DNA of 64,000 bases from assembly GCA_963921425.1 (NCBI GenBank), contig OY992833.1, forward strand, positions 24,414,698-24,478,697, read 5' to 3'. The notes under the pieces are model-generated. The model was not told the origin of the DNA, did not search any database, and saw only the letters and a list, made by a program, of their open reading frames with translations. A program made the translations under genes and the position numbers. Below are positions 11,160-24,637 of the stretch, piece by piece (the stretch's first letter is position 1; every line of letters begins with the position of its first letter). The DNA is from Dryas octopetala (lineage: Eukaryota; Streptophyta; Magnoliopsida; Rosales; Rosaceae).

Positions 11160-12088
11160 TAGTATATTATTTACATTTTTTTTTGGGTCCATTAACGTAG
11201 AGGTATTAGCACCTAAATTTATTAACCAAAACCATCCAAAGCCACTTTCTTTCTTTGCGGGCCAACTATCACAATTCTATTATTCCTTTGCGGACACCAC
11301 ATCCACTGGATCCCCGCGCTACAGTAAAGCTCATCTGCCAGCGCATTGTTTTGACGAAAATAGGGATAACAAAAATTAAAAATACCTGCCGTGTCCTCAC
11401 CAGCTGCAACATGCCAAAACACTAATAAACTGAAACTGCAAGTCAGCAACTCCAATAAACTGCAGTTTCAACTCTAATAAATTGCAGTTTCTGCAGTTTC
11501 AGTTCACTTACAGTTCCAGAAACTGCAGTTTCAGTTCACTTGCAGTTTCAGAAACTGCAGAAAGTTCACTTGTAATTCCAGAAACTGCAGAAAGTTCACT
11601 TGTAATTCCAGAAACTGCAGTTTCAGTTCACTGTAAACTGCATAAACTGCAGTTTTTTATGCAGTTTCAGTTCACTTGCAGTTTCAGAAACTGCAGAAAG
11701 TTCACTTGTAATTCCAGAAACTGCAGTTTCAGTTCACTGTAAACTGCATAAACTACAGTTTTTTATGCAGTTTCAATTCACTTGCAATTTCAGAAACTGC
11801 AGAAAACTGCAGTTCTAGAAACTGCAGAAAAATGCAAAAAACTGCAGTTTGACTTAAAATGGCATAAATGCATAAAGAGAGAAGATGAACGTGAAGAGAG
11901 AAGAAAGAGAAAGACAAAAAGAAAATAAAATGGCAATTGACCAGATTTCAAGATAAGCCAGCTAGCTGCAACTTACCTTGTTATTAAAAAAAACTAATTG
12001 GTGCACTAGAGAGTAAAAACAATAAGTAAAAGGTACCTTAGAATAATTAATTTTTTTTTTTTTTTGCCATAGTATATTATTTACATTT
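11160..12088 (-). mobile_element. 891-bp insertion of unknown type between 19-bp direct repeats
   Basis: TAGTATATTATTTACATTT occurs exactly at 11160-11178 and 12070-12088. The enclosed 891 bp read on the minus strand from TGGC and a run of A residues, through the palindromic satellite at 11455-11850, to GGACCC and a second A-run. A 19-bp duplication and A-rich end suggest retroposition. Alternatively a TGGC-A-tract micro-insertion was later split by a second insertion into its A-tract. No coding sequence and no clear inverted termini are seen. The borate exporter promoter would lie beside it. Confidence 0.5.
11455..11850 (+). repeat. Palindrome-rich tandem satellite with CTGCAG cores
   Basis: The unit elements GAAACTGCAGTTTC (a perfect 14-base palindrome), TTCACTTGCAGTTTCAG and GTAATTCCAGAAACTGCAG recur throughout. 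A higher-order unit of 106 bp is visible: the GAAACTGCAG in ATTCCAGAAACTGCAGTTTC at 11611 recurs at 11717. Another hairpin, CTGCATAAA with TTTTATGCAG, occurs twice (about 11638 and 11745). An open frame through 11482-11742 is a by-product of the repeat. Confidence 0.85.
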
Positions 12089-15000
12089 GAATATTTTATC
12101 CCAGATATAAAAAATATATATATATATCTGTTTTTTATTTTATACTGTATCATTATCGGATATGGAACAAAATGGGATGTATGCAGTGGTGCATTAACTC
12201 GCCTAATAACATAACAACAATTACTTGCTTAGAGATGTCTTCCTCTAAATCCTCCTCATACTTTTATCATTTTATGGGATGTCCGAATGAATAAGGAATT
12301 AGAAAAAACAAAGGATAATAATGCAACTGATTTTATGGGTGTAGAAATCATGTTCTCGCGATTCGATGTCATTCTTCTTTATTTGTGCAACGCTTTAGGT
12401 TTTATTTGGTTTGCATAAATTATTAGGAAATCAATTTTTATGTATTTTTCAGAAGAAAAGAAATACAAAATTGTTATTAATACGTTTAGTAATTTTGGGA
12501 GATTTTCATTTCCATTCTCATGTTCAGTTTGTGTATTAATAAAAAACAAAAATTCCTAAGTTTTTCAATCATAGTCTTATTTATTATAATATATTTACTC
12601 ATAAGGATATGTAATATAATTTGATATTTTCAATTGTAATAGAGGCCATTTGATCTTGAAATATTATAATTAATGATGTCCCATACTCCCATGGGAAGGG
12701 AAAATGAGACCCAAGTTGGGTGAAGGGTTTCACTTTCTCTCTTTTGGAGCATCACATTTTCATAGAGTATAAATTGTTTTTACGAGACTGTACTTATTAA
12801 ATATGAGAATAAAATTATTTTCTTATTTCCGAACCTCTAATTCGCGAACAAAACACTAGGAATGTCCATTTTTGACCTTTTTTATAGTTAATAAATTAAA
12901 TAAGATTTTTCTATAGAATAAATAAGAAATTATTGGGTTAGAGTTTGACTATTACTCAACATAAATTAAAAAATGATGCGACCGGTCAACTTAAATAATA
13001 TACGGATGATATTAATATCAAATTTAATTAAAAAAAATGGTTAACTTGTATTATGTAAAAGGAATTTCTGATTATTTGAGGGTATTAAAAGTTAGATTAA
13101 AATTGTTAGTATTCATAAATTGGGTAGACCTTAAATCTTTTTTCAAGACTTAAGATCACTCGTTTTTTTCAGTTATGTTAGATTATTATAGTATGTAAAT
13201 TACTTGTTTTCAAGATTAGATTGTTGTCGGAGAAATGTTAAGTGAATTGCTTATTTTATCTTTGGAGATTATTCAATCGATTAGATTATGACTTAAACAA
13301 CACTTTTTCAGCTTTGGGAATGAATGCCAACAAAATGAATGATGCGGCACCTTGTAAAAAGACTCTGGATCTTTGTTCATACTTCACATCTAGCTGGACA
13401 CAGCGATTAGGCTAGCGTAACAGCCACTGCCCGTGACCGTCAAACAACTTCTCTAGATTGGCTCGGCAACACAACACAAGACTGCCTCTTTTTGTATTTA
13501 GTATTGTGGCCCAAAAGGAAGATGTATGATCTGAGCTCAATGATGAGTAAAGTTGACTTGCAATGTGGGCCATCGATCGCAATCATAGTCAAGCTTCTTC
13601 GACTTACTGTTACTGACTTACTGCCATTTGGTATTATGGGCAGATGACACTTTTTGCCTAAGGCCCGGTCCACAGCCTTTGAAGCCCTTGGCCCAGATGA
13701 GAAGACTTCATTCTTCTTCTTTTTTTTTTGGTTGGAAATATGATAATTAACTTGATGAGAAGACTAGTCACCTTTTTTTGTTTAATAATTAATTAACAAC
13801 TATCCTTCATCAAATTTCAACTCATAACCTCATTTCGACAAAGATTGTCAAGGAGATTGAGTGTTATCCACTAAACTAAATGATCGATCATTAATGATGA
13901 CTAATAGACTTCAATAATATTTAAGCATGCCGAGAATGAAATTGCATTTATAACTCATATGTCATGAACAAATGATGTATGTGAATAACTATTTTCTTGT
14001 CAAAAAGTGTGATAAGATAATATGACAACAAGTTGAGATGTTTATATTAATCAGATAAATTTTTATTTGAATATGTAGTGTAAATTGAAAATTTAATAAC
14101 ATAAACATAAACATGTAATATTGTCTAACAAATGGATATCTAGTAACCTCCTTTCAAGACAATAATTTCGGTTTTGCAAATTACATGTCTCATGCCCAAT
14201 GGACCTTAGGTTTTTGGATTTCTTAGATTCTTACATCTAATTGGAAAAACACAAAAGCAAGTAAACGAAGTGGGAAGACTACCGGAGGAGCATTCTTTTT
14301 CCTGCATTTGCTTTTTGGCCCATTTCATTACCAAATGAAAAATGTCAAAAATTAAATGTACAAGTTCCCACTTATCACTTATGAAACCTACAAATTTCCT
14401 TTTATGATGGATTAGTGCATCATGCTTATGGGTCCCCAGGGGACGTAATGTATACTCCTCCTTTTGCTTCTTTGTCTTCAGCACTATCATTGCCCATCAT
14501 TGCAATAATGAAGACCAAATGTTCAAAAATAACAATGCTTCTCCATCGGAATATTGTATCCACAAGTCCTAATAAAAGTAATTTAACCATCAACCTTAGC
14601 CAAAAAAAAAAGAAAAAAGAAAGTGATAATGCATTGATTATCTGTTTTTTTTCAGAAAAGCCAAGTTATGATTATCAATCATTAACTGTTTGAATAGTGG
14701 CTACCACTTAAATTCATTGAACACAAACTCCAGGAATTTATTGGCAATGAGTATAATAATCTGAGGAAAAACTTTCCTCTAACAAAATATGGTTGATTAG
14801 CTATTCTAACTCATTAACATGATAACACATATGCTATATTTGATCACATAAAATTTTCTCTAATTTTAAGATAAAACTTATCTCATAAAATGTCAAATTA
14901 GTCACTATTACTGTTATAGGTAAGTTTTTTGTAATAATTATAGACTGAGGCATATAATATTCTAGAGAGTACAAAGACTCACATGTCAAAGAACCTCATA

Positions 15001-16546
15001 TGTTGTGTGACTTGTGTCATGTGTGGAAGTTCAATTATTGCCTTCTGTCGGTTCTTTATCTATTTTTATTATGTATATATGACCTGTTCCAAAATCAGAG
15101 ACTACATCAAGGTCTACTTAATATTTGTAGTTTGTACTTCACATATGGTTGCATGTATTATGAGATTTACCCTAAGATCTTGTACTTAATGAAAGAATAA
15201 GAATAAGCCGTGAATGGTAAAATGGTATACCATTTTTTAAAAAATAGATATCATGCCATATACAAGAAAAACCCAACTACACCTAATGTACACAATGAGT
15301 CTCTCATATACGTACATTATTCGGCACATGATTAATGAATGTGAGAGACGTTGTACACACAATGGGCGTTGTATACAACAAGTATAGGTCCAAGTATAGG
15401 GTAATTTTTCTCGCCATAGACAGATCACATAATGCATGAGAAGTACAGTGGAGGGACCTTTCGGAGGTACATGATCCCTTACTCTTCTAGTTTTAGCCCC
15501 AACAATGACCAAGCCAACTTGTTCCTTGAAGGGACTGAGAGGCGAATGCAATAGCAAAGTCTCGTCATGGGGATTGCAATCTTAATGATTTTGTCTCGCA
15601 CAAAACTTCAACCTACCTTTAAGTCTCAGCCATGAAAACTTTTTAGGACAAAAGACAAATTAAACCCACCCAAATGTCAGCAAAAGCAGTTCTAACATTT
15701 TGCCCATGCTGAGGATTGACCAGCAAGTAATTCACAACCAGAAAGAAAGAATTGTAGATATTAGATGATTAGTTCATAGCAAATTGTTGCCATATAAACA
15801 CATTTTTAACTCTTGAATTTTGACCGATTCACTTTTCTTCTACTAGAATATATATTTTTCACCATAAGATTTGTTTGTATGAGATACAAACACTGTATCA
15901 TAGACAAACTCTAGTTCATATGCTTATCCAGTCTAGTTTGCTGCTCCAACCATGACACTTAACAGCAAGGCAGCCAAAGTCAACTGACTCCTTGAGTGCT
16001 CACAAAAATTTCCATGTCTGGATTCATTTCAATACATACAACCACTCCTTTAAGAAGAAATTTCAGAGTAGTATTGCAGTGTTGCAAAAAGACATTCAAA
16101 CAAAAGAGAAATGTAAAATATGAAAGCAACAATCCCGCTTTGCCTACAATCACGACCTGAATCAAAGCATTGCATTCATGAAAGAGGGATGCCAATTTTT
16201 GAAAGCATTCCAAGTCAAGAAAATTGCTGTGCAACTTCAAGCAAAGACATTTAAACATAGGATAGAAAATCCTGCCACCACAAATGCACCATTTCTAATA
16301 TAAGACCTTTCATGAGAGAAGCAACAGGGGGGTTAGATTAACATAAATATTGCTTTCTGCTAGGTTAAAATGGCATCAGTATCATCATCTCAATTTTTTA
16401 ACTTATGCATAACACTAATCAGTATATTGTCAATGCTATTTTTTCTGCTTACACTTATCCGGAAATACATTGGCATGACATTATCAAGCTCAACTTCTCA
16501 AGAAAAAACTATTCTACTAATCCTTAATAAGGGGTAGAAAAAGCTG
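12089..16546. other. Gene-poor AT-rich spacer
   Basis: About 4.4 kb between the borate exporter and DRM3 genes. I find no open frame with family resemblance, no tRNA and no complete transposon. Short A/T runs are frequent. One tRNA-like degenerate stretch is noted at 13800-13895. An open minus-strand stretch at 15237-15557 has no recognisable domain and looks like chance or an old repeat. Confidence 0.5.
13800..13895 (-). repeat. Degenerate tRNA-like SINE fragment
   Basis: On the minus strand ATGATCGATCATTTAGTTTA is followed by AGTGGATAACACTC and, about 50 bases on, GGTTATGAGTTGAAA, resembling decayed A and B boxes of a tRNA-derived SINE. It shares layout and several words with the stretch at 44850-44965. 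Weak evidence. Confidence 0.3.
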
Positions 16547-19500
16547 TCACTTTCTTTCAGCCATAGTTCTTACACGTTGCAAAACACGCACAAACTCATA
16601 AAAAAGGGAGAACTCAAAACCTGGGAGACTGTCACTATGTGGAGGAATCTTAGAAATTGAGTGACTGCATGGGTCCTGACAGATGACAAAATCAAATCCA
16701 CCAATTTTCTTCTTCAGACTTTCAAGCTTGCTGCTTGTTAGCTTCTGAATGTCTTCGATCTGCTCCAACTGTCCAGTTTGTCCTGAACTCTCCCACCACC
16801 TCCTGAGAATTCTCCTCTTTGTTGCACAAGTTTCCACAGATACAATACCTTTCAACCGAATTCCAAGCCGGTGTAAAGCGACTTCTGCCCCACCTATTCC
16901 ACTAAAAATTGACAACACTGTTAATCCTTCCGGGTAGAGATATTTCAACACAGAGAAGTGAAAACCTAATGTGTCTGTCTGGAAGCAGTATTTGAGGGAC
17001 ATAAGTCTTTCCATTAAACCACTCTCAGAAGTTTGAGTGTGATTCAATGGGTAGCCAAGGATATGCTCCAAATGTTCAGGTTCCATAGGGCCCAGTTTGT
17101 ATTGGCCAACCCACACTAGATTTGATGAACGGCAATTATGAAGGATGTCTCTCTGCTGAACAGATGAGAGCAGGCCATGAGAATTAGAAAGCATCCTTCC
17201 AAGCCTATCACAGAGCTGAGATATGCCACTGGTTTCAGAACTGATGCAGGTTAATTGCTTTCTTGTATCCCATGAAGGCCACCATTTCTTTGTATGTGGT
17301 ATTGCATCTTCAATGGTCATTGGTGGCTTTGGAAGGATGTGAAACCTGTTCTCAGTTGGGAGATTGTGTACATAGCCTTCCTTTCTATTCAAGGCCGAGA
17401 AGAATTGAGTAGTCACATATTCAGGCTCAACGGCATACAAGAATTGAGATATTTTTGCCCAGGAATCATTTGTTAAATTCAAAACATTTCCATAAAAGAA
17501 ATATGGGGGTTTAGCTGCCATTCGATTCACAATCCTGCAAGGATTGCTTTGGAAGAGGTTTGGCATGCCAACTTTGCCAATTTCAGGGTCAACTTTTTCT
17601 TCCATCCAATTAGGGTCAATGAAAGAGCTAGAATCATCAACATACTCTTGTTTTGGCCTTTTCCCTTTACGTTTCTCCTCTAAAATTTTATGTCTGGAGG
17701 CCCTGAACTGAGGAACAACATTTGAATTATCATCAACAAACTCTTGCTTAGGCCTCTTCCCTAAAAACTTATTTTCCAGGTTACAACCCCTTGATTGAGA
17801 AGCTGTATCTGGATAGAATTCCTCACTTTCAAGTTTTACTGAATCATATGATCCCATATCGAAAAATCTGGAACCCTTTGCAGTGTGTGGATGATTTGAA
17901 TGGGTTGAGGAGTACTGCACCAGATATATTGTTCCAAACATTAGTAAACCAATCTAAATAATGAGTGAGAAGACCATACATGTTTAGATGTTAGGATGCA
18001 TTAAAGAAGCAAGCATGCAATGAACATAGCCATCAGAGGTGAAAATATTATTTTAAATACTAACTTGTAAGAATGAACAACAGAGACTCCTAAACATGCA
18101 GGAGGTAATATATCTTGTAAAAGGTACTTTTTACAAGGACATTCAAAAATTGGTAAGGCTCCATCTGGCTATTGATTTCAGACAAGAATTAAGTTCGTTG
18201 CAAGATAGAAAACATTAAGTTAAAGTTGCCTGCGTAGTGTTGGTATATATCTCCAATATTAACACATGCACAGCCAAATTGTAAGTATATAACTTCAGAC
18301 TAAAATGAACTACTTGCAGGCACTATGACACCAAAGAGCACTATCAAAATTTTATTGGGCCTGTAGGCAGCTAAACAAATATATGAATGCACGCACATGT
18401 TAATAACTGATTATAAAAATGCATCCTACCTTATTTTCTTTATAACAGTTATCAGAAATTTCTTCTGCAACGATTAAATCCGCAAGTTCTGAAATTTGAG
18501 CTCCAGAACCTAAAACAGAAAATGATAGTTAAGTATGGATCAGCAATAAGCTAATGAAATTGTATCACCGGCATAACATCAAGGTGGAATTAATCAAACA
18601 TAGTCAAGTTAGGAGTGATTCAGCACACTTCCCTACAGAATCCAGTAGACTACATGAAGCTATTGACAGTTCAAAGCAATTTGTTTTGTGTTGAATGAAA
18701 TGCAGTTTTAATGTCAACAGAAATGATTATATTAGAAGTTTAGAACAAGGGTCATGAGAAGCATTATTTGTACCATTAATATGCCCCTCCAAAAAAATTT
18801 ATTAGATTTCAAATATTCTACATTTTATGTTCTTTCCTTTCCATGTTTAGTGGAGCAAATGATATCAAAGACTCACCAAATCTTTCGATTGCCCAAGAAA
18901 CTTGGTTCTCAGAGAAACCCATTTCAAGCAAACGAAGTGTCTTCTCCATGGTCCCAAATAATTTCTCATCATTAGTATCCTGCGAATCAAAAGGTTAGAT
19001 TATTGTACGATACAATATCAAATCATATAACACGGACACTTTTCTGAGAATTCCAAAAGACAACATGGAAACTATGTAATATTGTAACGCAAACTTGATG
19101 ATTAAAAGAATGTATTAAGAAAGAAAATAATCCTCTCTAAATCTGCATCTGTTGTCATTATGTCAGGTAACCATACATTCATACCTCATTTGTTACAGTG
19201 AAGACTTGTGTATAATTGCTTAATTTGGGGGTGACGAGATGAAAGGTGAAAAGTAAGTCCTCTTTTCAACTATCTTTTTTCTAAAATCAAACTTTGACCG
19301 TACAAAACTTGTTTAGAAGTACGACTTAAGAAAATGACGGTCCAAAACCCAATGGAGCAGCACATGGCAAGAAAATGCAGTAAAACAGCAAAATAGTTTG
19401 AGATAGCTATAGACGGATTTGAACTAATAATTTCCAATTATGAATTTCCATCTATTAGTGTTGTGGAACAAAACATAATCTACCTGGAAAAGTTAAACTA

Positions 19501-20279
19501 CCCAATATGTTAGTACCATGGTTTTCATCCGATGTGCGATTATCATTTCAGCACCCAAAAAATCCCAAAGTAGCTAAGAAAAGTTGATAAATGTACTAAT
19601 GCCATGTTTAACAGCATAAGCATAAAGAATGCATTATTTATTGTCCAACATGATTACGGAGCAAAGTTCCGACAATTTCAAACTTCTTGATTGATGCATA
19701 TCCATTATTTTTTGTATTTTCTCAAAAGAATTGCAGCATATATTCAACAAGTATTGCCCAAAAATAATGTATTTGTGTTACCAACATCCAAAAATGACAT
19801 CAGAAGGATCACAATTTAATGCAAGGATCATTATTAGACCTCATCTTTTTCTTCATCACCATGAGTTGTATCATCTATATCATTTTCGAGTTTCACAGCT
19901 ATCTGAGCGGCAATGATAAAATCTACCAATTCACTAATTGGAGCATCTTCACCTGATATGCAACAAAATGAGATTAACCAACCTATATTGAAATGTTATG
20001 CATACTATAATAGGAAATTAAAGCCAGAAAAATTACCTAACGAGCTAAAAGCCAAGGTGAAATATCATGATATAAGTACTACTAATGCTTATTTAAAGAC
20101 TCTATGCACACATATTAGACAGGTTTGACAAACACGAATCTGACATGAATTGTGCTACCCAGACGTGTGTAGAAGTTGTCTAATTGTGTATAAACTCAGA
20201 AGATAAATATTTACCACTCACATGCCCAAACAATTTCAAGACCCAGTCAGCATATGAAGAAATACCTACTTTTCCCTTG

Positions 20280-20316
<37 letters not shown>

Positions 20317-23061
20317 ATTCTAGTAAGGATATTATCTTCAAATTTGTGCTATGTACGCAAGTTTCAATAATGTAACTTTATAGAGTTCTTCCCTTGGTTC
20401 AAACATCTCTGAAACTGTTAGCACCAATAGCTCCAAACTCAACTGTGATGATAGATCATTCAGGATATTATATTCATATATGCCTGGTTCAGGAGCCTAA
20501 AGCAAACACATATGGACTTATCTATGTAACATAAGGAAAATTTATAGAAAGTATGTCTGAATTGTAGGTTAGTCTAAGAGCAAAAGTGTCAACCAGTGAG
20601 TGTGTTTCTTCCATACATCCCATGTTTTTCTCCATTTAGAAAGCCAATAAAAGTCAAACACTTTACTATAATATAAAAAGTATCGAATTTTCAACCTACC
20701 AAGCTTATCAATTGCAAACTCAACTTCATTCAGAGAAAAATTCATCGTCAGTAAGGATGCCTTTTTTCCATCATTAAGTCCATCAGGTAAATCAGACTCC
20801 TGCCAAAAGTTAAAGGTTGAACCTAATCATATGCAAATTAAAACAAACAAAACTACATGAAAAATAAAAAATAAAAAATAAAATAAACAGCTGCTCATTT
20901 TATCTTCGTCGAGAGAAGTGAGGAGAATTTATTTACTTTACAATAAGATTTCCAAATGTGACATAGCTACTCTTGAAACTTGATATGTCTTAAGCTTCTT
21001 GTAGCCACTGTCACTGAACCTCATAATCCAATTTCAGTCACAACGCTACTGGTACCATTGTAAGTCACCCAACATAGTTGCCCATTGGCTTGTGAAGATA
21101 AATAAAAAAGAAGTGCACTAGCCGCCAATTCATATCTTTTGGGAAATATAAAGGAAAATTTCAGAAAAACAAAATCACAGCAGTTTTCGAAGGATACCTG
21201 TTTTGGTTGAATAATAGTAGAAGCCTCCGGAGGACTGCTTACACCCTGATCGTCAAATAAGCTATCCAGCGAATCTGATGATCCAGAATCTGATTTTTGA
21301 GAACCCTATTCATTCCGAAACAGGTTGACTATAAGCATTCAAAATTCCTATGAAAATATCTGAGAAATACTTTATTGCAAAAACTGAATATGTGGACTGC
21401 ATCAGTATGTGTCAAATTAAAATTTCAGGAAACATTTATAATACATTTGAGCAACCCAAAATGTATTGATACAGTTCGAACAAGCAGTATTATTTTGATA
21501 AGAAAAAAATTATTGATTTAATATATTGTTTAAGAGTTCTTATAAAAGAAAATATATCTTTTATGAGTGACTGAGGCAACCATATCTACCTTCTGCAGTA
21601 TGTTTTCTCACACCTATGACTTGACATAGCAAAAAGGATTTTACCAAAATGGGGACTTGATAAAGAACGCCGAAGATGTGATTTTCATTCAACAAAACAA
21701 TAAAACAATGCCAACAAAGCCAATCAACAATAAAACACAAGCAAAAACAACTAAACAAGGATAAACCAGTGAAACAACAGCCAATGATGTGTGTTAAATT
21801 ATACTTGCAAGCGTACAAATAAATTGAAGTACAGTTTTGTAAGAACAAGGTCAAACTCGCAAGGATTGCAAAGAAAAACCTAAACCTAAATTAATTAGAC
21901 CCTAACCTAGTTGAAGAAAGTTGTTCATTGAGAGAAATATAGTGATACTTAGTTGCAATAGGCCCACGTTACATAGTTAATTTGTTTCTCCGTTCGTATG
22001 ACCCCACAAGGCAATAGATCAGTCAAGGTTATATTAAGAATTCTTTAACCATAAAAGCACAAGTGGTGGCCATTTTAAGAAACTTCATAAAATCTAAACC
22101 TTGCAAAGTTGCATGGCAAACAATACATCTTCACAACAAATATATGTTTGCTAACTAGAAAAATTTAACAAACAAGTATAAAACCTTTCAAGAAACATTT
22201 AACAAACAATACATGTTACTTACGGGATATGATAAAAGTGTCTCCAACAACAATTCTACGTCGCCTTCACCTACATTTGAAGAAAGATGCTCAACCATCA
22301 AAATTTCAGGGGAAAAACATTAGCAGATTATTTGATTAAGGATACAAGTGCAGATAATAATAATAATAATAATAATAATGATAATAACAAATAAAACATG
22401 GACTGCATTAAATGAGGTACGTTAAGCCTCGGTGTGTGTATGAACGTACACATGTGCATGTATATGTGCATGTATATGGCCCAGGTGCAGCATGGTGTAC
22501 TTTCTTGTTGTCTTGTCTATCTATAATGCCACTGTTCACCCTCACCAACCCTTACCAATTTAAAGTAAGATACAATAGAATATAGTTAATTGTTTGGCAC
22601 ATACCCTTTGCTTCAATCACTTTGTCCACAAGTGATGGTGAAAATCCCATTCCAATCAAGTTTGATCTCATATTGCTTCCCGATGAACTGGCGCCATTGT
22701 CCTGGAATTACAATGGATGAAAGAAGAAAAAAAATAAAAATAAAGAACTCTCAGGAATCGATAGTTGACAGAGTGTATACATTGCGAAATCATATCATTA
22801 AAGAAATTAATTTGTTCAGTGTTTCTCGGCCAGTTTCAAAATTCTATACAATTGACTTAGTATGATCAGATATATCATATCTGGTGAACTTTCAACATAT
22901 AGTAAATGGCAGAAGTATTCATAAAAAGGTGGGCATACCCCAAAATGGCTTGAGAATGCAGTATCCGTAGGCAACTCGAAATCCAAAATCTCTTCTTTGG
23001 GAACAATCGCCTTTTCACGTTCCTGATCTGAGGAACTTTTTCCGTTTGAGTAATTTGTCAT
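16547..23061 (-). CDS. DRM3: DRM3-type domains-rearranged methyltransferase homologue, three UBA domains
   Basis: Nine exons on the minus strand: 22939-23061, 22605-22701, 22224-22270, 21198-21305, 20700-20799, 19840-19952, 18877-18979, 18430-18509 and 16547-17914, giving 712 residues (Arabidopsis DRM3 is about 710). Three UBA-like segments precede the catalytic part: LIGMGFSPSLVDKVIEAKG, LLTMNFSLNEVEFAIDKLG and LLEMGFSENQVSWAIERFG. The C-terminal part has the rearranged order: PPYFFYGNV (motif VI region, near residue 394) comes before VLSIFSGIGGAEVALHRLG (motif I) and GGFDFVICQDPCSHS (motif IV). The motif VI Glu of the usual ENV is Gly, and the residues around the PC dipeptide are altered. 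DRM3 is a catalytically impaired partner of DRM2 in RNA-directed DNA methylation. A basic repeat GKRPKQE(F/Y)VDD occurs twice. The exon 6 donor (GAG|GTCTAA) is weak. Confidence 0.92.
20281..20314 (+). repeat. (GA)n microsatellite in a DRM3 intron
   Basis: About 16 GA units lie within the intron between exons 19840-19952 and 20700-20799. Confidence 0.9.
22350..22390 (+). repeat. (AAT)n microsatellite in a DRM3 intron
   Basis: Ten or so AAT/ATA units occur between exons 22224-22270 and 22605-22701. Confidence 0.9.
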
Positions 23062-23067
23062 ATTGAC

Positions 23068-24101
23068 CTATAGAAAACAAATAATGAGCACATGAATAGA
23101 TGGCACTCAATATCTCCAAGGATAATGTAGAACCTAATGCATGAGCATACCTTTTTTTAAATGAAAAAGTTGAGGCAGAGAAGGAAAATATAATTTTACA
23201 GTCGTCCACAATAGGTTGTCCGGTTACCCTCTGCAGGGAAAAAAACCATCACATTTAGCCTTTCAACAGAATGTGAGCCAAGTAGCCAACAACCAACTTC
23301 TCAGTTCCTAAGGACAGAATTTGGTAATATCAAGTCGATTACATAGTTCTTAATCAATGTCTGCATAACACTATTGAGCTATAGACCATGAAATCTAAGT
23401 GTCTAACTGGTCAACCTGCTTTGCACATTCACATCACACCACATTACCACAACGATGTAGCTGTAACAAACCCTAGTGAAAGTAATGGAATCAATAAGCC
23501 ATGCATCATATATGTTACATAAAGTGATAGCATTTGCAAATGCTCAATTTGCAAAACAGTTGACAGAATTGCTTATCGAAAAGAATAATATCAATAATCC
23601 CCACTACCACTAGTACCAAAGTAAAAAAATTCAACTGAAAATAAACATAACAAATCACAAAATTAGTCATGCAAACTCATACAGAGAATGCTGAATGCCC
23701 CCTAAAAAATAAAAATTTGCCGAGATAGAGAAGTCAGAGAAAAAAAAATCCTTATTTTCCTCGTTTTCTCAGTAACCAAACAAACCAAAGAAAATAAAAG
23801 GAAATGCAAATAGAACAAAATGATCACCGAATAGCGAAGAGAGAACTCTGAACGGACGTTGATATCTTCAACTGCAAGAATTTGAGCTCAGACGAAAGGA
23901 GGCAGCGCGAGTCCACACGCGTTTGGTGGTCCTCGACGTACCTGACAAGAGATTTCAACGGCGGAGGAGTGCGAAATCCACGCGGCCAAGGAGCGGCGCG
24001 TCGACTACACTCACTTCCACGCTGGTGAGGAGGAATCACATAGCACTGAGCGACACTACAGTCTATTGGGTACAGCGTCACTGACTCGCTGGCGTTTTAT
24101 A
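23068..24101 (-). promoter_or_regulatory. DRM3 leader intron, first exon and TATA box
   Basis: On the minus strand TATAAAA lies at 24095-24101, giving a likely start near 24070. An untranslated first exon would run to 23828, where ATTCG|GTGATC is a candidate donor. CTATAG|GTCAATATG just before the start codon is a candidate acceptor (intron 23068-23827). The first-exon region is GC-richer than its surroundings. No cDNA support is available. Confidence 0.5.
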
Positions 24102-24637
24102 AGTCTGTGGAAGTGTCAGGTGGAAGTGTGGAACTCTTCTGTTCGATTTTTTTTTTTTTTTTACAAAAAAAAAAAATTGTCCTTTTAGAGAATAGAGAAG
24201 TCACGAGCTCGGTACTTTGATGCGCTCGTGGAAAAGCACTGGTTACGTTGCTGATGGGCCCCGTGCCCCAGGAAATGGAGCATGACTACCACGTGTCGTC
24301 ATGCGCAGATGCCATCTCATCTTTGCTCAGCCCACCTACTTGCTTTGTTTAGAAAACTGTTATTTACACTCCTGCTTTTATTTCATGATTAACAATGGAA
24401 TAAAAGCAGGTTGTGTGATATTGTTCATAATATTTGTGTTAAACACTTAAACCTATTTCTATATTTGATTGCAAGGATGAGATTATGTAGGTAGGGACCG
24501 TAGGGTCTTGAAGCCAGAGGTAGATTCTCTATCAAATCTGCCACGGCCCACGTGGTTCCAATCTCAGTGTAAAAACCCACGGCTCACTCTTCTAAGATCC
24601 ATTTGAAAATTGGTTTTATGAATTTTTCTGCTCATTA

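Noticed and set aside
11482..11742. 86-codon repetitive frame (SSLVIPETAES type)
   Set aside because: The palindromic satellite lacks stops in this frame; no homology and no promoter.
13690..13770. Direct repeat GATGAGAAGACT (about 13696 and 13755) around a T-rich insert
   Set aside because: The insert is longer and lacks the TGGC(C)-A-tract core at its border, so it was not counted with the micro-insertions.
15237..15557. 106-codon minus-strand frame considered as a transposon or LTR remnant
   Set aside because: No reverse transcriptase, integrase or transposase motif, and no paired terminal repeats were found.
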